The position numbers and the translations under genes are program-made. Below, piece by piece: positions 16,700 through 22,677 of a stretch of DNA of 64,000 nucleotides (the first letter of the stretch is position 1; each line of letters starts with the position of its first letter). The stretch comes from Flavobacterium saliperosum (lineage in GTDB: Bacteria > Bacteroidota > Bacteroidia > Flavobacteriales > Flavobacteriaceae): the NCBI RefSeq assembly GCF_900100625.1, contig NZ_FMTY01000001.1:310001-374000 (forward strand), given 5' to 3'. The notes beneath the pieces were generated by a model that searched no databases, was not told where the DNA came from, and saw only the letters and a list, made by a program, of their open reading frames with translations.

Positions 16700-16819
16700 C
16701 ATCGGGTTCGAGAGCGAATTGTGCCTGAAACCCCAATTAAGGGTTGTTTATTACTAAACAAAAATTTAAAATCTCCATTTAGCGATTAACTTTCAAAACA
16801 TTTTCAAAGAACTATGATG

Positions 16820-16850
16820 CAAATATATAAAAAATATTACTATCAGTTAA
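16820..16850 (-). promoter_or_regulatory. Promoter of the retron cassette
   Basis: On the minus strand TATATTTG at 16827-16820 matches TAnnTTTG; a TTA (one base off TTG) lies near 16850-16848 at the right spacing. Transcription would begin near 16813, about 23 bases before the a1 arm. Confidence 0.7.
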
Positions 16851-16875
16851 TAAAAATACGCAAAATATTTTTATT

Positions 16876-17060
16876 TTATTTTGCAGACCCAGAAAAAAGT
16901 ATTGATAGGCGCAAACAAAAAAGCACGAACCGTTATTAAGCTCATCTTTGATTTATGATGTGCATTGTGTTGGTTTACCTCACGAAGCACAAACCGAATC
17001 TGTGAATAAATTTCTATTTACATTTTGTGCCCTAACCAAGCTCCCATTGGGAGCTTTTTG
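16876..17060 (+). ncRNA. Possible plus-strand structured RNA, divergent from the retron
   Basis: A gene-free stretch with a weak promoter box (TTATTTTG, 16876-16883). The motif AGCACRAACCG occurs twice (16922-16932, 16986-16996), GCACAAA (16987-16993) can pair with TTTGTGC (17024-17030), and a strong terminator (17038-17060) faces the plus strand although no plus-strand gene exists here. Together these suggest a ~170-base RNA. Low to moderate confidence. Confidence 0.4.
17038..17060 (+). terminator. Plus-strand terminator with no obvious gene upstream
   Basis: Arms AAGCTCCC (17038-17045) and GGGAGCTT (17049-17056), loop ATT, then a T-run. On the minus strand there is no T-run, so it does not serve the neighbouring minus-strand gene. 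Confidence 0.7.
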
Positions 17061-17073
17061 GCTAGGCAATTAT

Positions 17074-17289
17074 TTAAGGTCGTTTTTTGAAAAGCTTTTT
17101 CATTTTTCTATCTAACGAAAGAACTTTCCCAGCCTGTACCAAAACTTTCTGTGCTTTTGCAACATCGAACGGGCTTTGATTATCAATTTCTTCTGCTTGT
17201 TTAAGTATCGAATCGATTACAGCTTTAGAATTATCTTTTACATAAGGGAGCATATCATTAAATTGCTCTTCCAAATTATTTTTCAGCAT
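17074..17289 (-). CDS. 71-residue helical cargo protein
   Basis: A helical protein (NNLEEQFNDMLPYVKDNSKA, VIDSILKQAEEIDNQSPFDV) ending in a basic patch (KMKKLFKKRP). It follows two other small genes on the same strand with short gaps, forming a probable operon 17742-17074. Family unknown. Confidence 0.6.
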   Translation of the reverse strand: MLKNNLEEQFNDMLPYVKDNSKAVIDSILKQAEEIDNQSPFDVAKAQKVLVQAGKVLSLDRKMKKLFKKRP

Positions 17290-17306
17290 ATTTATTTCTT
17301 AAAAAA

Positions 17307-17429
17307 TTATTTCTTTTTGGGTGGTTTCAATAAAGGTGTATTTCCTGGCGTGTCTTTGTTATCACGTTGACGTTGGTCAGGCTTTCCTGTTGATTTAGCT
17401 ATCCTTTTTGGTCCTCGTTTAAGTGCCAT
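17307..17429 (-). CDS. 40-residue basic protein
   Basis: An ATG-to-TAA frame of 40 residues: MALKRGPKRIAKSTGKPDQR, then a proline/lysine-rich tail ending KPPKKK. It lies between the 71- and 97-residue genes with gaps of 17 and 19 bases, as expected for an operon member. The strongly basic, disordered composition suggests nucleic-acid binding. Family unknown. Confidence 0.5.
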   Translation of the reverse strand: MALKRGPKRIAKSTGKPDQRQRDNKDTPGNTPLLKPPKKK

Positions 17430-17448
17430 AATTTTCGTTTTAATTTTA

Positions 17449-17742
17449 TTAATTGTCGTCTCTTCCTAATTGTTGACACCAGCCACATACATTTCCGTTA
17501 ACTTCAGCCGCTGACATTTCACTCCACGGTATTTCACAACCGCCTCGCTTACATTCATCGTAAACATAGTGGCTAATCGATTTTTCAAAAACAAATTTTT
17601 GCTTTTCAGTCAAACTTTCAAACCCTTTATCAACAACCAGCTTCGCGATTCCTTCTTCTTTGGAATCATTTAGTCTTTTATATTCGATTAATTCTTTTAC
17701 AAACTCATTAAACTCTTCTCCTTCATACCTATTCCTATCCAT
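17449..17742 (-). CDS. 97-residue protein with four-cysteine site
   Basis: A helical N-terminal half (FNEFVKELIEYKRLNDSKEE) followed by four cysteines: Cys64 and Cys69 (DECKRGGCE), Cys86 and Cys89 (VCGWCQ). The pattern C-x4-C-x16-C-x2-C suggests a metal-binding knuckle. It is first in a three-gene cluster of small proteins. No family name recognised; a DNA- or RNA-binding or regulatory role is a guess. Confidence 0.6.
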   Translation of the reverse strand: MDRNRYEGEEFNEFVKELIEYKRLNDSKEEGIAKLVVDKGFESLTEKQKFVFEKSISHYVYDECKRGGCEIPWSEMSAAEVNGNVCGWCQQLGRDDN

Positions 17743-17784
17743 AATTTAGATATACATTTTAGTGGTTAAACATTTTTTAAATAA

Positions 17785-17808
17785 AGCCGAGTCTTTATTG
17801 ACTCGGCT
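17785..17808 (-). terminator. Hairpin after the 224-residue gene
   Basis: Perfect arms AGCCGAGTC (17785-17793) and GACTCGGCT (17800-17808) with a six-base loop, directly after the stop at 17841 on the minus strand; a broken T-run follows. Confidence 0.65.
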
Positions 17809-17840
17809 AATTAACGATTAATCTTTTTCCCAAGTTTTTT

Positions 17841-18515
17841 TTATGCGGCATCCCACATTTGTTTCACTTCTTCACAGATAACCTCAATATCTTTCATTCT
17901 ATTTGAAATATTCTGCGGAGAAGCTACAATTCCATCTCCAAAAACATCAATTGAAATACACAGTTCTGGCAAAACAATTTCCCCGTTTTTAGCAACTTCT
18001 GTTTCCAAGTACTTGTTTAAGGCACAAGCGATATACACTTGTTGCCTTCTGTCAAACGTATTCCCTTTAGAAATATGTATTTTAACTGCACCTAAGTATT
18101 TTACGTTGTCAATCACAATCTCAATAATTAGGTCTGGCGACACAATTACCTCCACACCGTTTACAAATATTGATTTGGATTCAACTTTTTTCAGAACACT
18201 ATATTCATACTCTTTCAGTAGATTTGGAATTTGTAAACCGCAAAATCGCTGCATTGCTTCCAAAGAGACCATCCTGTCACTAACCTGCCTCTTTTTTGTT
18301 AATGTTTTGCGTTTCAATTCCTCCATACCGTCCAATATAGGCTGAATATCTCCTTTATTTGCGATTGCTTTTTTGAACCTAGCTCTAGGCATTTGGTAAA
18401 ATGCAATCTTAAAGGAATTTGGAGTTTTTTGTTGTTTAATGATATTTCTCTTTTTGGCATCTGAGCCTTGAGAAAAATCTGCCAGCTGGTTTAATGAAAT
18501 ACTACATCCCCTCAT
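17841..18515 (-). CDS. 224-residue protein, possible PD-(D/E)XK nuclease relative
   Basis: The frame is open from 18578, but the ATG at 18515 (MRGCSISLNQLADF) is chosen because it lies 4 bases after the stop of the upstream DUF2188 gene. The N-terminal half is basic (KKRNIIKQQKTPNSFKIAFY; ELKRKTLTKKRQ). The C-terminal half has an alternating strand pattern: SPDLIIEIVI (Asp128), YLGAVKIHISK (Lys145), then a helix RRQQVYIACALNKYL. This resembles the order of RecB-like nucleases, but the acidic residue before the lysine is alanine, so the fold or the activity may be lost. Likely in one operon with DUF2188. Confidence 0.6.
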   Translation of the reverse strand: MRGCSISLNQLADFSQGSDAKKRNIIKQQKTPNSFKIAFYQMPRARFKKAIANKGDIQPILDGMEELKRKTLTKKRQVSDRMVSLEAMQRFCGLQIPNLLKEYEYSVLKKVESKSIFVNGVEVIVSPDLIIEIVIDNVKYLGAVKIHISKGNTFDRRQQVYIACALNKYLETEVAKNGEIVLPELCISIDVFGDGIVASPQNISNRMKDIEVICEEVKQMWDAA

Positions 18516-18519
18516 AATG

Positions 18520-18747
18520 CTAGCCTTTAGGTGGATGATTATCGTTACCATAACTGTTCTTTTCCCTAATCTTACCATCAGTACCGTGGATTAGAAGTTC
18601 TGAACCATTGTTTTTGGCAACAGTTTTACCAATTTCGATAGCCTCTCTCTGCGTATCGACATCTCTGTACGATTTCTGGCTATTCTCTGTTTTGACGGAC
18701 CATCCGTCACCGTCTTTCGACTTAACAACATGTACATTTTTCCCCAT
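18520..18747 (-). CDS. DUF2188-type small protein
   Basis: 75 residues: an N-terminal VHVVKSKDGDGWSVKTEN strand pair, a helix with DTQREAIEIGKTVAKNNGSE, then LLIHGTDGKIREKNSYGND. This matches the DUF2188 fold (ending in a DGKI...SYG motif), frequent on mobile elements and beside defence genes. No biochemical role is known. First gene of a unit with the 224-residue gene 4 bases downstream. Confidence 0.8.
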   Translation of the reverse strand: MGKNVHVVKSKDGDGWSVKTENSQKSYRDVDTQREAIEIGKTVAKNNGSELLIHGTDGKIREKNSYGNDNHPPKG

Positions 18748-18792
18748 GTGTCTCTAAAATTTTAAAATTAAACATCTTTTTTTTGAAAAAAG

Positions 18793-18837
18793 TTGTAACT
18801 TTAAAAAGAAAATGTACTTTTGCGGTGTCTAAAACAA
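18793..18837. promoter_or_regulatory. Overlapping divergent promoters
   Basis: Plus strand: TTG (18793-18795), 19-base spacer, TACTTTTG (18815-18822), an exact match. Minus strand: TTG (18837-18835), 18-base spacer, TACATTTT (18816-18809), one mismatch, reading into the DUF2188 gene. The two overlap, so they probably compete. Confidence 0.65.
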
Positions 18838-18972
18838 GAAGTACACTATCCCAAGTTCAATTTTTTTCATAATCTTGGGAAAAGATTAATCGGGTTAGTA
18901 TTACAAAAATTATACCAATTTTAAATACTGACACATTTTATATTTTATGCTGCCAAAAGGTGGCATTTTCTA
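18829..18972 (+). ncRNA. Candidate small RNA near the right end
   Basis: It follows an exact plus-strand promoter and ends at a hairpin TGCCA-aaagg-TGGCA (18951-18965) with a T-rich tail. An internal inverted repeat, CCCAAG near 18850 and CTTGGG near 18874, adds structure. No frame longer than about 14 codons is present. An RNA of about 140 bases is inferred. Confidence 0.45.
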
Positions 18973-19341
18973 TTTTTATTTCTGCCACTGACAAAATTAC
19001 ATGGCTACAAAACAATCTTTTGTCAGTTCTCATACAACACTTGAAAACCACCTATAAACAAACCTAACCTTTCAAAAGTTTGTTTTACTCACTTAACCAG
19101 CCTTAACATAAAATCTATTAAGTTCATCACACTTAAAATATTGATTGCAAAACAAATACTTTTAAAACTTTTCTCTTTGACTTTAAACAACTACATTTGC
19201 GCCAAATTTGAGGACTATCCTAAAATATGGTTTAACACACTTAGTGTCGGCTTTTTGAATTATAAAATAATTGCTTGCAAATCTGCGTAATCAACTATTT
19301 TATAATAATCAACCAGAAATTGGTTCGATTTTTCAAAATTA
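18973..19341. other. Right-end region of the element, no gene in the integrated state
   Basis: AT-rich, with a perfect 10-base inverted repeat ACTGACAAAA (18987-18996) / TTTTGTCAGT (19018-19027), possibly a binding site. Bases 19260-19341, read on the minus strand, stay open in the frame that would join the integrase after excision, supplying an alternative C-terminus. A TACATTTG box at 19192-19199 faces the plus strand without a good -33 partner. Confidence 0.5.
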
Positions 19342-19355
19342 CCCGCTACTAAGAA
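19342..19355. repeat. attR core, direct repeat at the right end
   Basis: CCCGCTACTAAGAA, identical to 7632-7645. Just beyond it lies the terminator that originally followed the tRNA gene. Confidence 0.85.
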
Positions 19356-19380
19356 GAGAATCATTTGGTTCTCTTTTTTT
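19354..19380 (+). terminator. Stranded native terminator of the initiator tRNA
   Basis: Arms AAGAGAA (19354-19360) and TTCTCTT (19369-19375) followed by a T-run. No gene precedes it now. It lies where the tRNA would end without the insertion. Confidence 0.7.
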
Positions 19381-19479
19381 TTGAAAAAACAATAATTAGA
19401 GATTTCCTTTGATTTCAGGGCTATCTTATTGCTAATCAAAGTCATTCGTAAAAGAATTGCTTTTTTTATTTTACATTTT

Positions 19480-19932
19480 ATGAACACAAAAAAAATTGCA
19501 GAATACCGAAAATTGCTTGATGTTACTAAAACAGCAACATTAAAAGAACTGAAAACGATTTACAGAAACAGCATGAAGGAAGATCATCCGGACACTATTG
19601 CTGACCCCGTTGAACGTTTAGCCGCTGAGGAAAGAAGCAAATTAATTATTGAAGCCTATCATTTTTTAGTGAGTATCGCGCCGGAAACTCAAGAAAAAGA
19701 CAAAGACGAATACATCAGAACCACCACCACTTCCAATATTTTGGAGTTTTACATGGATAATGGTGTTTTGTATATCAGCTTTTTAGACGGGAATCAATTT
19801 GAGTATTTCGGAGTTCCAAAGAACACGTATATCAAAATGATCAATGCCGAATCACCAAACCGTTTTGCAAAACGTCATATCTTCAACGAATTCACCTATA
19901 GAAGCGCCAGCAAATTAGTAGCTGCAGAATAA
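19480..19932 (+). CDS. J-domain-like plus KTSC-domain protein
   Basis: The frame opens at 19429, but that start lies close to the element junction; the ATG at 19480 (MNTKKIAEYRKLLDVTKTAT) gives 150 residues. Residues 7-68 form a short J-domain with the HPD motif (KEDHPDTIAD), the Hsp70-contacting signature. Residues ~88-148 form a KTSC domain (GVLYISFLDGNQFEYFGVPK, NRFAKRHIFNEFTY), a small fold seen with lysyl-tRNA synthetase and in phage proteins. It is the first host gene to the right of the insertion. Substrate unknown. Confidence 0.8.
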   Translation: MNTKKIAEYRKLLDVTKTATLKELKTIYRNSMKEDHPDTIADPVERLAAEERSKLIIEAYHFLVSIAPETQEKDKDEYIRTTTTSNILEFYMDNGVLYISFLDGNQFEYFGVPKNTYIKMINAESPNRFAKRHIFNEFTYRSASKLVAAE

Positions 19933-19954
19933 GCACATTCGCATACAAAATCAG

Positions 19955-19984
19955 AACCATCAACGAAAGTTGGTGGTTTTTTTT
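19955..19984 (+). terminator. Terminator after the KTSC gene
   Basis: Inverted repeat ACCATCAAC / GTTGGTGGT (one G-T pair), GAAA loop, eight T's. Confidence 0.8.
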
Positions 19985-20051
19985 ATGTTTTCCATTTTAT
20001 TTCCATCACATTCTAACAACCAAATAGTAATTACACTACCTTCGAAAAAAA

Positions 20052-20666
20052 ATGACGATGTCGATAGAAAGCAGGGTAAAATTGGTTGAACAGTTGTTTG
20101 ACAAACTGGAAATTGAAATTACCGAATTCCGGTCTCAAACCAAATTGGGTTGCAATGCGGGTTGCGGAAAATGCTGCAACAATCCTACCATCGAAGCTTC
20201 TCCCTTGGAATTCCTCCCCTATGCTTTTCACCTTTTCTTAAACGGAAAAGCCGAAGAGGTGCTGAATGAAATAAATAGCCTTGAAACTGCCATCTGTTAC
20301 AACTACAAGCCGCTTTCGGTTTTAGATCCTGACAAAGGCAATTGCAGCAGTTACCCATACCGCGCTTTAATCTGCCGTCTTTTTGGTTTTGGCGCCAGCA
20401 GCGACAAATACGGTCAGCTTCGTTTAGCCACCTGCAAAATCATCAAGGAAGAACAGAAAGGGAATTACGACAGTTCCACCAACGCCATCAATAACGGACT
20501 TTATGTTCCGGTTTTCACCGATTACTACATGAACCTTTCGCAAATTGATTTCAAATTAGGAAACGTTATCGTACCCATCAACAAGGCGATGCAATTAGCT
20601 ATTGAAGAAGTATTACAGTACTACGCCTACCGACCGATGCCAAGCGGTTTTGACAACTGCGCCTAA
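20052..20666 (+). CDS. YkgJ-family cysteine-cluster protein
   Basis: 204 residues. The family signature is CNAGCGKCCNNP at about residues 37-48 (four cysteines), followed by SPLEFLPYAFHLF, then CSSYPYRALICRLFGFG (two more cysteines) and a later cysteine (ATCKII). Members bind Fe or Zn through the cysteines; their physiological role is not settled. A second ATG at 20058 (MSIESR) is an alternative start. Confidence 0.85.
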   Translation: MTMSIESRVKLVEQLFDKLEIEITEFRSQTKLGCNAGCGKCCNNPTIEASPLEFLPYAFHLFLNGKAEEVLNEINSLETAICYNYKPLSVLDPDKGNCSSYPYRALICRLFGFGASSDKYGQLRLATCKIIKEEQKGNYDSSTNAINNGLYVPVFTDYYMNLSQIDFKLGNVIVPINKAMQLAIEEVLQYYAYRPMPSGFDNCA

Positions 20667-20732
20667 CGGCATATCCTTTTAAAACAACGAATCCTTTTTT
20701 CTATACTCTCCCATTGGAAAACAATGCTTTTT

Positions 20733-20759
20733 TTGTTCCGTTTATTTTTGTTAAATTTG
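20733..20759 (+). promoter_or_regulatory. Promoter for the DUF1761 gene
   Basis: TTG (20733-20735) and TAAATTTG (20752-20759), with a spacer of 16, slightly short. The start codon is 25 bases further. It supports the shorter start at 20784. Confidence 0.55.
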
Positions 20760-20783
20760 AGTAAACCAAAAAACAGACTATTT

Positions 20784-21272
20784 ATGGAATTTAATTTTTT
20801 AGCAGTATTGGGAGCCGCTCTGGTTACATTACTTGTTGGATTTGTATGGTACAATCCTAAAGTTTTCGGTACCATCTGGATGAACGAATCCGGAATGACC
20901 GAAGAAAAAGCCAAACAGGGTAACATGCTCAAAATTTTCGGATTAACCATTTTCTATTCCTTTATGCTGGCCTTTATAATGCCGGCACTTACGGTACATC
21001 AAATGGGCGCTTTAGGCATGATTGGCGGTCCTGAATTTGTTGACAAGGCCCTTCCTTCTTATGCTGCATTTATGGCCGATTACGGAGACACTTTCCGTAC
21101 TTACCAACACGGAGCGCTTCACGGATTCACGTCTGCCATTTTCATAGCATTACCAATCACATGCATTAATGGTTTGTTTGAACAGAAATCGTGGAAATAC
21201 CTGTTGATTAATGCCGGTTATTGGGTAGTCTCAATGACCATTATGGGAGCTATCATTTGCCGATGGATTTAA
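20784..21272 (+). CDS. DUF1761 membrane protein
   Basis: The frame opens at 20724, but the promoter at 20733-20759 and the usual family start (MEFNFLAVLGAALVTLLVGF) favour 20784, giving 162 residues. Four hydrophobic helices are visible (LAVLGAALVTLLVGFVWY; LTIFYSFMLAFIMPALTV; TSAIFIALPITCINGLF; LINAGYWVVSMTIMGAII), with WYNP after the first, typical of DUF1761. An inner-membrane protein of unknown function. Followed by a strong terminator. Confidence 0.85.
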   Translation: MEFNFLAVLGAALVTLLVGFVWYNPKVFGTIWMNESGMTEEKAKQGNMLKIFGLTIFYSFMLAFIMPALTVHQMGALGMIGGPEFVDKALPSYAAFMADYGDTFRTYQHGALHGFTSAIFIALPITCINGLFEQKSWKYLLINAGYWVVSMTIMGAIICRWI

Positions 21273-21296
21273 AAAATTAACATTTTATTATACTAC

Positions 21297-21329
21297 AATC
21301 GCTCTACATTTGTGGAGCGATTTTTTTCT
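21297..21329 (+). terminator. Terminator after the DUF1761 gene
   Basis: Arms AATCGCTC (21297-21304) and GAGCGATT (21315-21322), then T's. The next gene's GTG start is 3 bases beyond. Confidence 0.85.
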
Positions 21330-21331
21330 TT

Positions 21332-22480
21332 GTGAGAGACCATTACCACTATAAAATTTATTCTTCAGTCACAGAACTTCCGGATACCTGGAATGTCTTT
21401 GCCGTTGAAAACATTTTTCTTTCCACAGATTACCTGAAAGTTCTGGACACTTCCCGTCCGAAAAACATGACCTGTCACTACATCGGATTGTTTGACAACG
21501 AAAAACTGGTAGGCATAGCACTTTCCCAATTTCTCGATTTAAACAAACTGGGTTCGTTTGGAGAACGCGATAACTGTTTCAAGACTTCAGTCCGGAATTT
21601 TGTGTTCCGCAATTTTACTTCGCATGTTTTGTTCATTGGCAACAATATGCTAACGGGCCAGAATGCGTTTGTGTTTTCGGATGCCTTGGATATTAAAGAA
21701 GGGATTTCAGTATTGCATAAGGCTACTAAAGAACTGCAATCGGTTTTTCGAAAACAAGGCAAAAAAGTACACCTTACCACGTTTAAAGATTTTTTTACAG
21801 GGGACCAGGTTATTTTGGATGCTCCGGAATTCCAATCGTTTTACCAATTTTCCACACAACCCAACATGATTTTTCCGATTTCCGAAAACTGGAAAAACGA
21901 AGACGATTATGTAAGTGCGCTGAGTAAAAAATACCGCGATCAATACAAACGGGCCCATAAAAAACTGGACGGTATTGAAAAGCGAAAAATGACTTTGAGT
22001 GACATCGAAAAACACAATGCAACCATTAACGACTTGTACAATAATGTTGCTAAAAATGCGCCGTTCAATACGTTCTTTTTAGCGGAAAACCATTTTTACG
22101 AACTCAAAAACCAATTGGGACATAATTTCCTTTTTTACGGTTACTTTTTAGACAACAAACTGATTGGATTCAACACACTGATAAAAAACGGTGACACGAT
22201 TGACACCTACTTTCTGGGCTATGACGACGAGCACCAACGCGAAATGATGGTGTATCTGAACATGTTGTATGATATGATTAAGTATTCAATCAAAAAGCAA
22301 TACAAGGAAATTATTTTTGCCCGAACGGCTTTGGAAATCAAGAGTTCCGTGGGCGCTAAGCCTTTTGAGATGGTAGGCTTCATGCAACACTCCAATCCGC
22401 TAATCAATAGATTTATCGGAAAAATTTTCAAATCACTGGAACCGGAAACGGTTTGGCAGGAACGGAATCCTTTTAAGTAG
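21332..22480 (+). CDS. GNAT/FemAB-like acyltransferase
   Basis: 382 residues from a GTG start; there is no ATG before residue 46 (MTCHY). The N-terminal half (LPDTWNVFAVENIFLSTDYL; YIGLFDNEKLVGIALSQF) and the C-terminal half (KLIGFNTLIKNGDTIDTYFL; NMLYDMIKYSIKKQYKEIIF) form two GNAT-like folds, as in FemAB and peptidoglycan-interpeptide or 'GNAT family' proteins. They are joined by a lysine-rich helix (SKKYRDQYKRAHKKLDG). It likely transfers an amino-acyl or acyl group; acceptor unknown. The start lies right behind a terminator, so its own promoter is unclear. Confidence 0.75.
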   Translation: MRDHYHYKIYSSVTELPDTWNVFAVENIFLSTDYLKVLDTSRPKNMTCHYIGLFDNEKLVGIALSQFLDLNKLGSFGERDNCFKTSVRNFVFRNFTSHVLFIGNNMLTGQNAFVFSDALDIKEGISVLHKATKELQSVFRKQGKKVHLTTFKDFFTGDQVILDAPEFQSFYQFSTQPNMIFPISENWKNEDDYVSALSKKYRDQYKRAHKKLDGIEKRKMTLSDIEKHNATINDLYNNVAKNAPFNTFFLAENHFYELKNQLGHNFLFYGYFLDNKLIGFNTLIKNGDTIDTYFLGYDDEHQREMMVYLNMLYDMIKYSIKKQYKEIIFARTALEIKSSVGAKPFEMVGFMQHSNPLINRFIGKIFKSLEPETVWQERNPFK

Positions 22481-22572
22481 TCGGCAGTGTTCAGACAGCA
22501 GATTTCAGATAGCAGACTTCAGATGGTAGTTCCTTAGTTTGCAGATAAAAACCTTCAAAGAATGCCTAAAGT

Positions 22573-22660
22573 GATTGACTAGCCCCGATGGGAGCGGTAT
22601 CCTTTTTTTGCTTTCACAAATGGCAAAAAAAGATAGAGCTTCCCGATAGCTATCGGGACC
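22573..22660. repeat. REP-like intergenic element with TCCCGATAGCTATCGGGA
   Basis: Contains the perfect 18-base palindrome at 22641-22658 and an upstream inverted pair around TATCCTTTTTTTGC and GCAAAAAAAGATA. The same palindrome recurs at 34884-34901. Such elements are scattered between genes in flavobacterial genomes. Confidence 0.8.
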
Positions 22661-22677
22661 TTTTGCTTCTAAACTAT

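Larger units (their letters stand above)
16444..16790 (-). ncRNA. Retron msr-msd-like RNA
   Basis: Read on the minus strand. The 5' arm a1 is GTTAATCGCTAAATG (16790-16776); the 3' arm a2 is CATTTAGTGATTAAC (16458-16444). They pair over all 15 bases, with one G-U. Behind a1 come two small hairpins typical of msr: GTTTA-GTAA-TAAAC (16759-16746) and AACCC / GGGTT (16745-16729). Then come two related hairpins (16699-16667 and 16630-16601), a GCTTCT/AGAAGC hairpin near 16516-16497, and a2. The 347-base length exceeds the usual 150-250. The RT, XRE and 72-residue genes follow on the same strand. The msd borders and branch G cannot be fixed without sequencing msDNA; the G at 16775 is a candidate. 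Confidence 0.8.
7632..19355. mobile_element. Integrative element inserted at initiator tRNA-Met, ~11.7 kb
   Basis: The element is bounded by a 14-base direct repeat, CCCGCTACTAAGAA, at 7632-7645 and 19342-19355; the left copy is the tRNA 3' end. The left end encodes a large serine integrase pointing into the tRNA. Content: integrase, acidic small protein, resolvase, PIN protein, small proteins, polymerase-like protein with structured leader, retron-type cassette, and a right-hand cargo operon with DUF2188. The interior is clearly more AT-rich than the flanks. No relaxase, coupling protein or secretion genes are visible, so it is a non-conjugative genomic island or mobilisable element. The boundaries are read directly; mobility is inferred. 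Confidence 0.9.

Noticed and set aside
16604..16789. 61-codon plus-strand frame over the retron RNA
   Set aside because: Antisense to the structured RNA, with no promoter or family support; a shadow of the RNA.
7598..19355. Complete prophage or conjugative transposon
   Set aside because: No capsid, tail, relaxase, coupling or secretion genes are present.
19260..19487. 75-codon minus-strand frame across the right junction
   Set aside because: It spans attR, so as an independent gene it is chimeric. Its inner part is better explained as the alternative end of the integrase in the circle.
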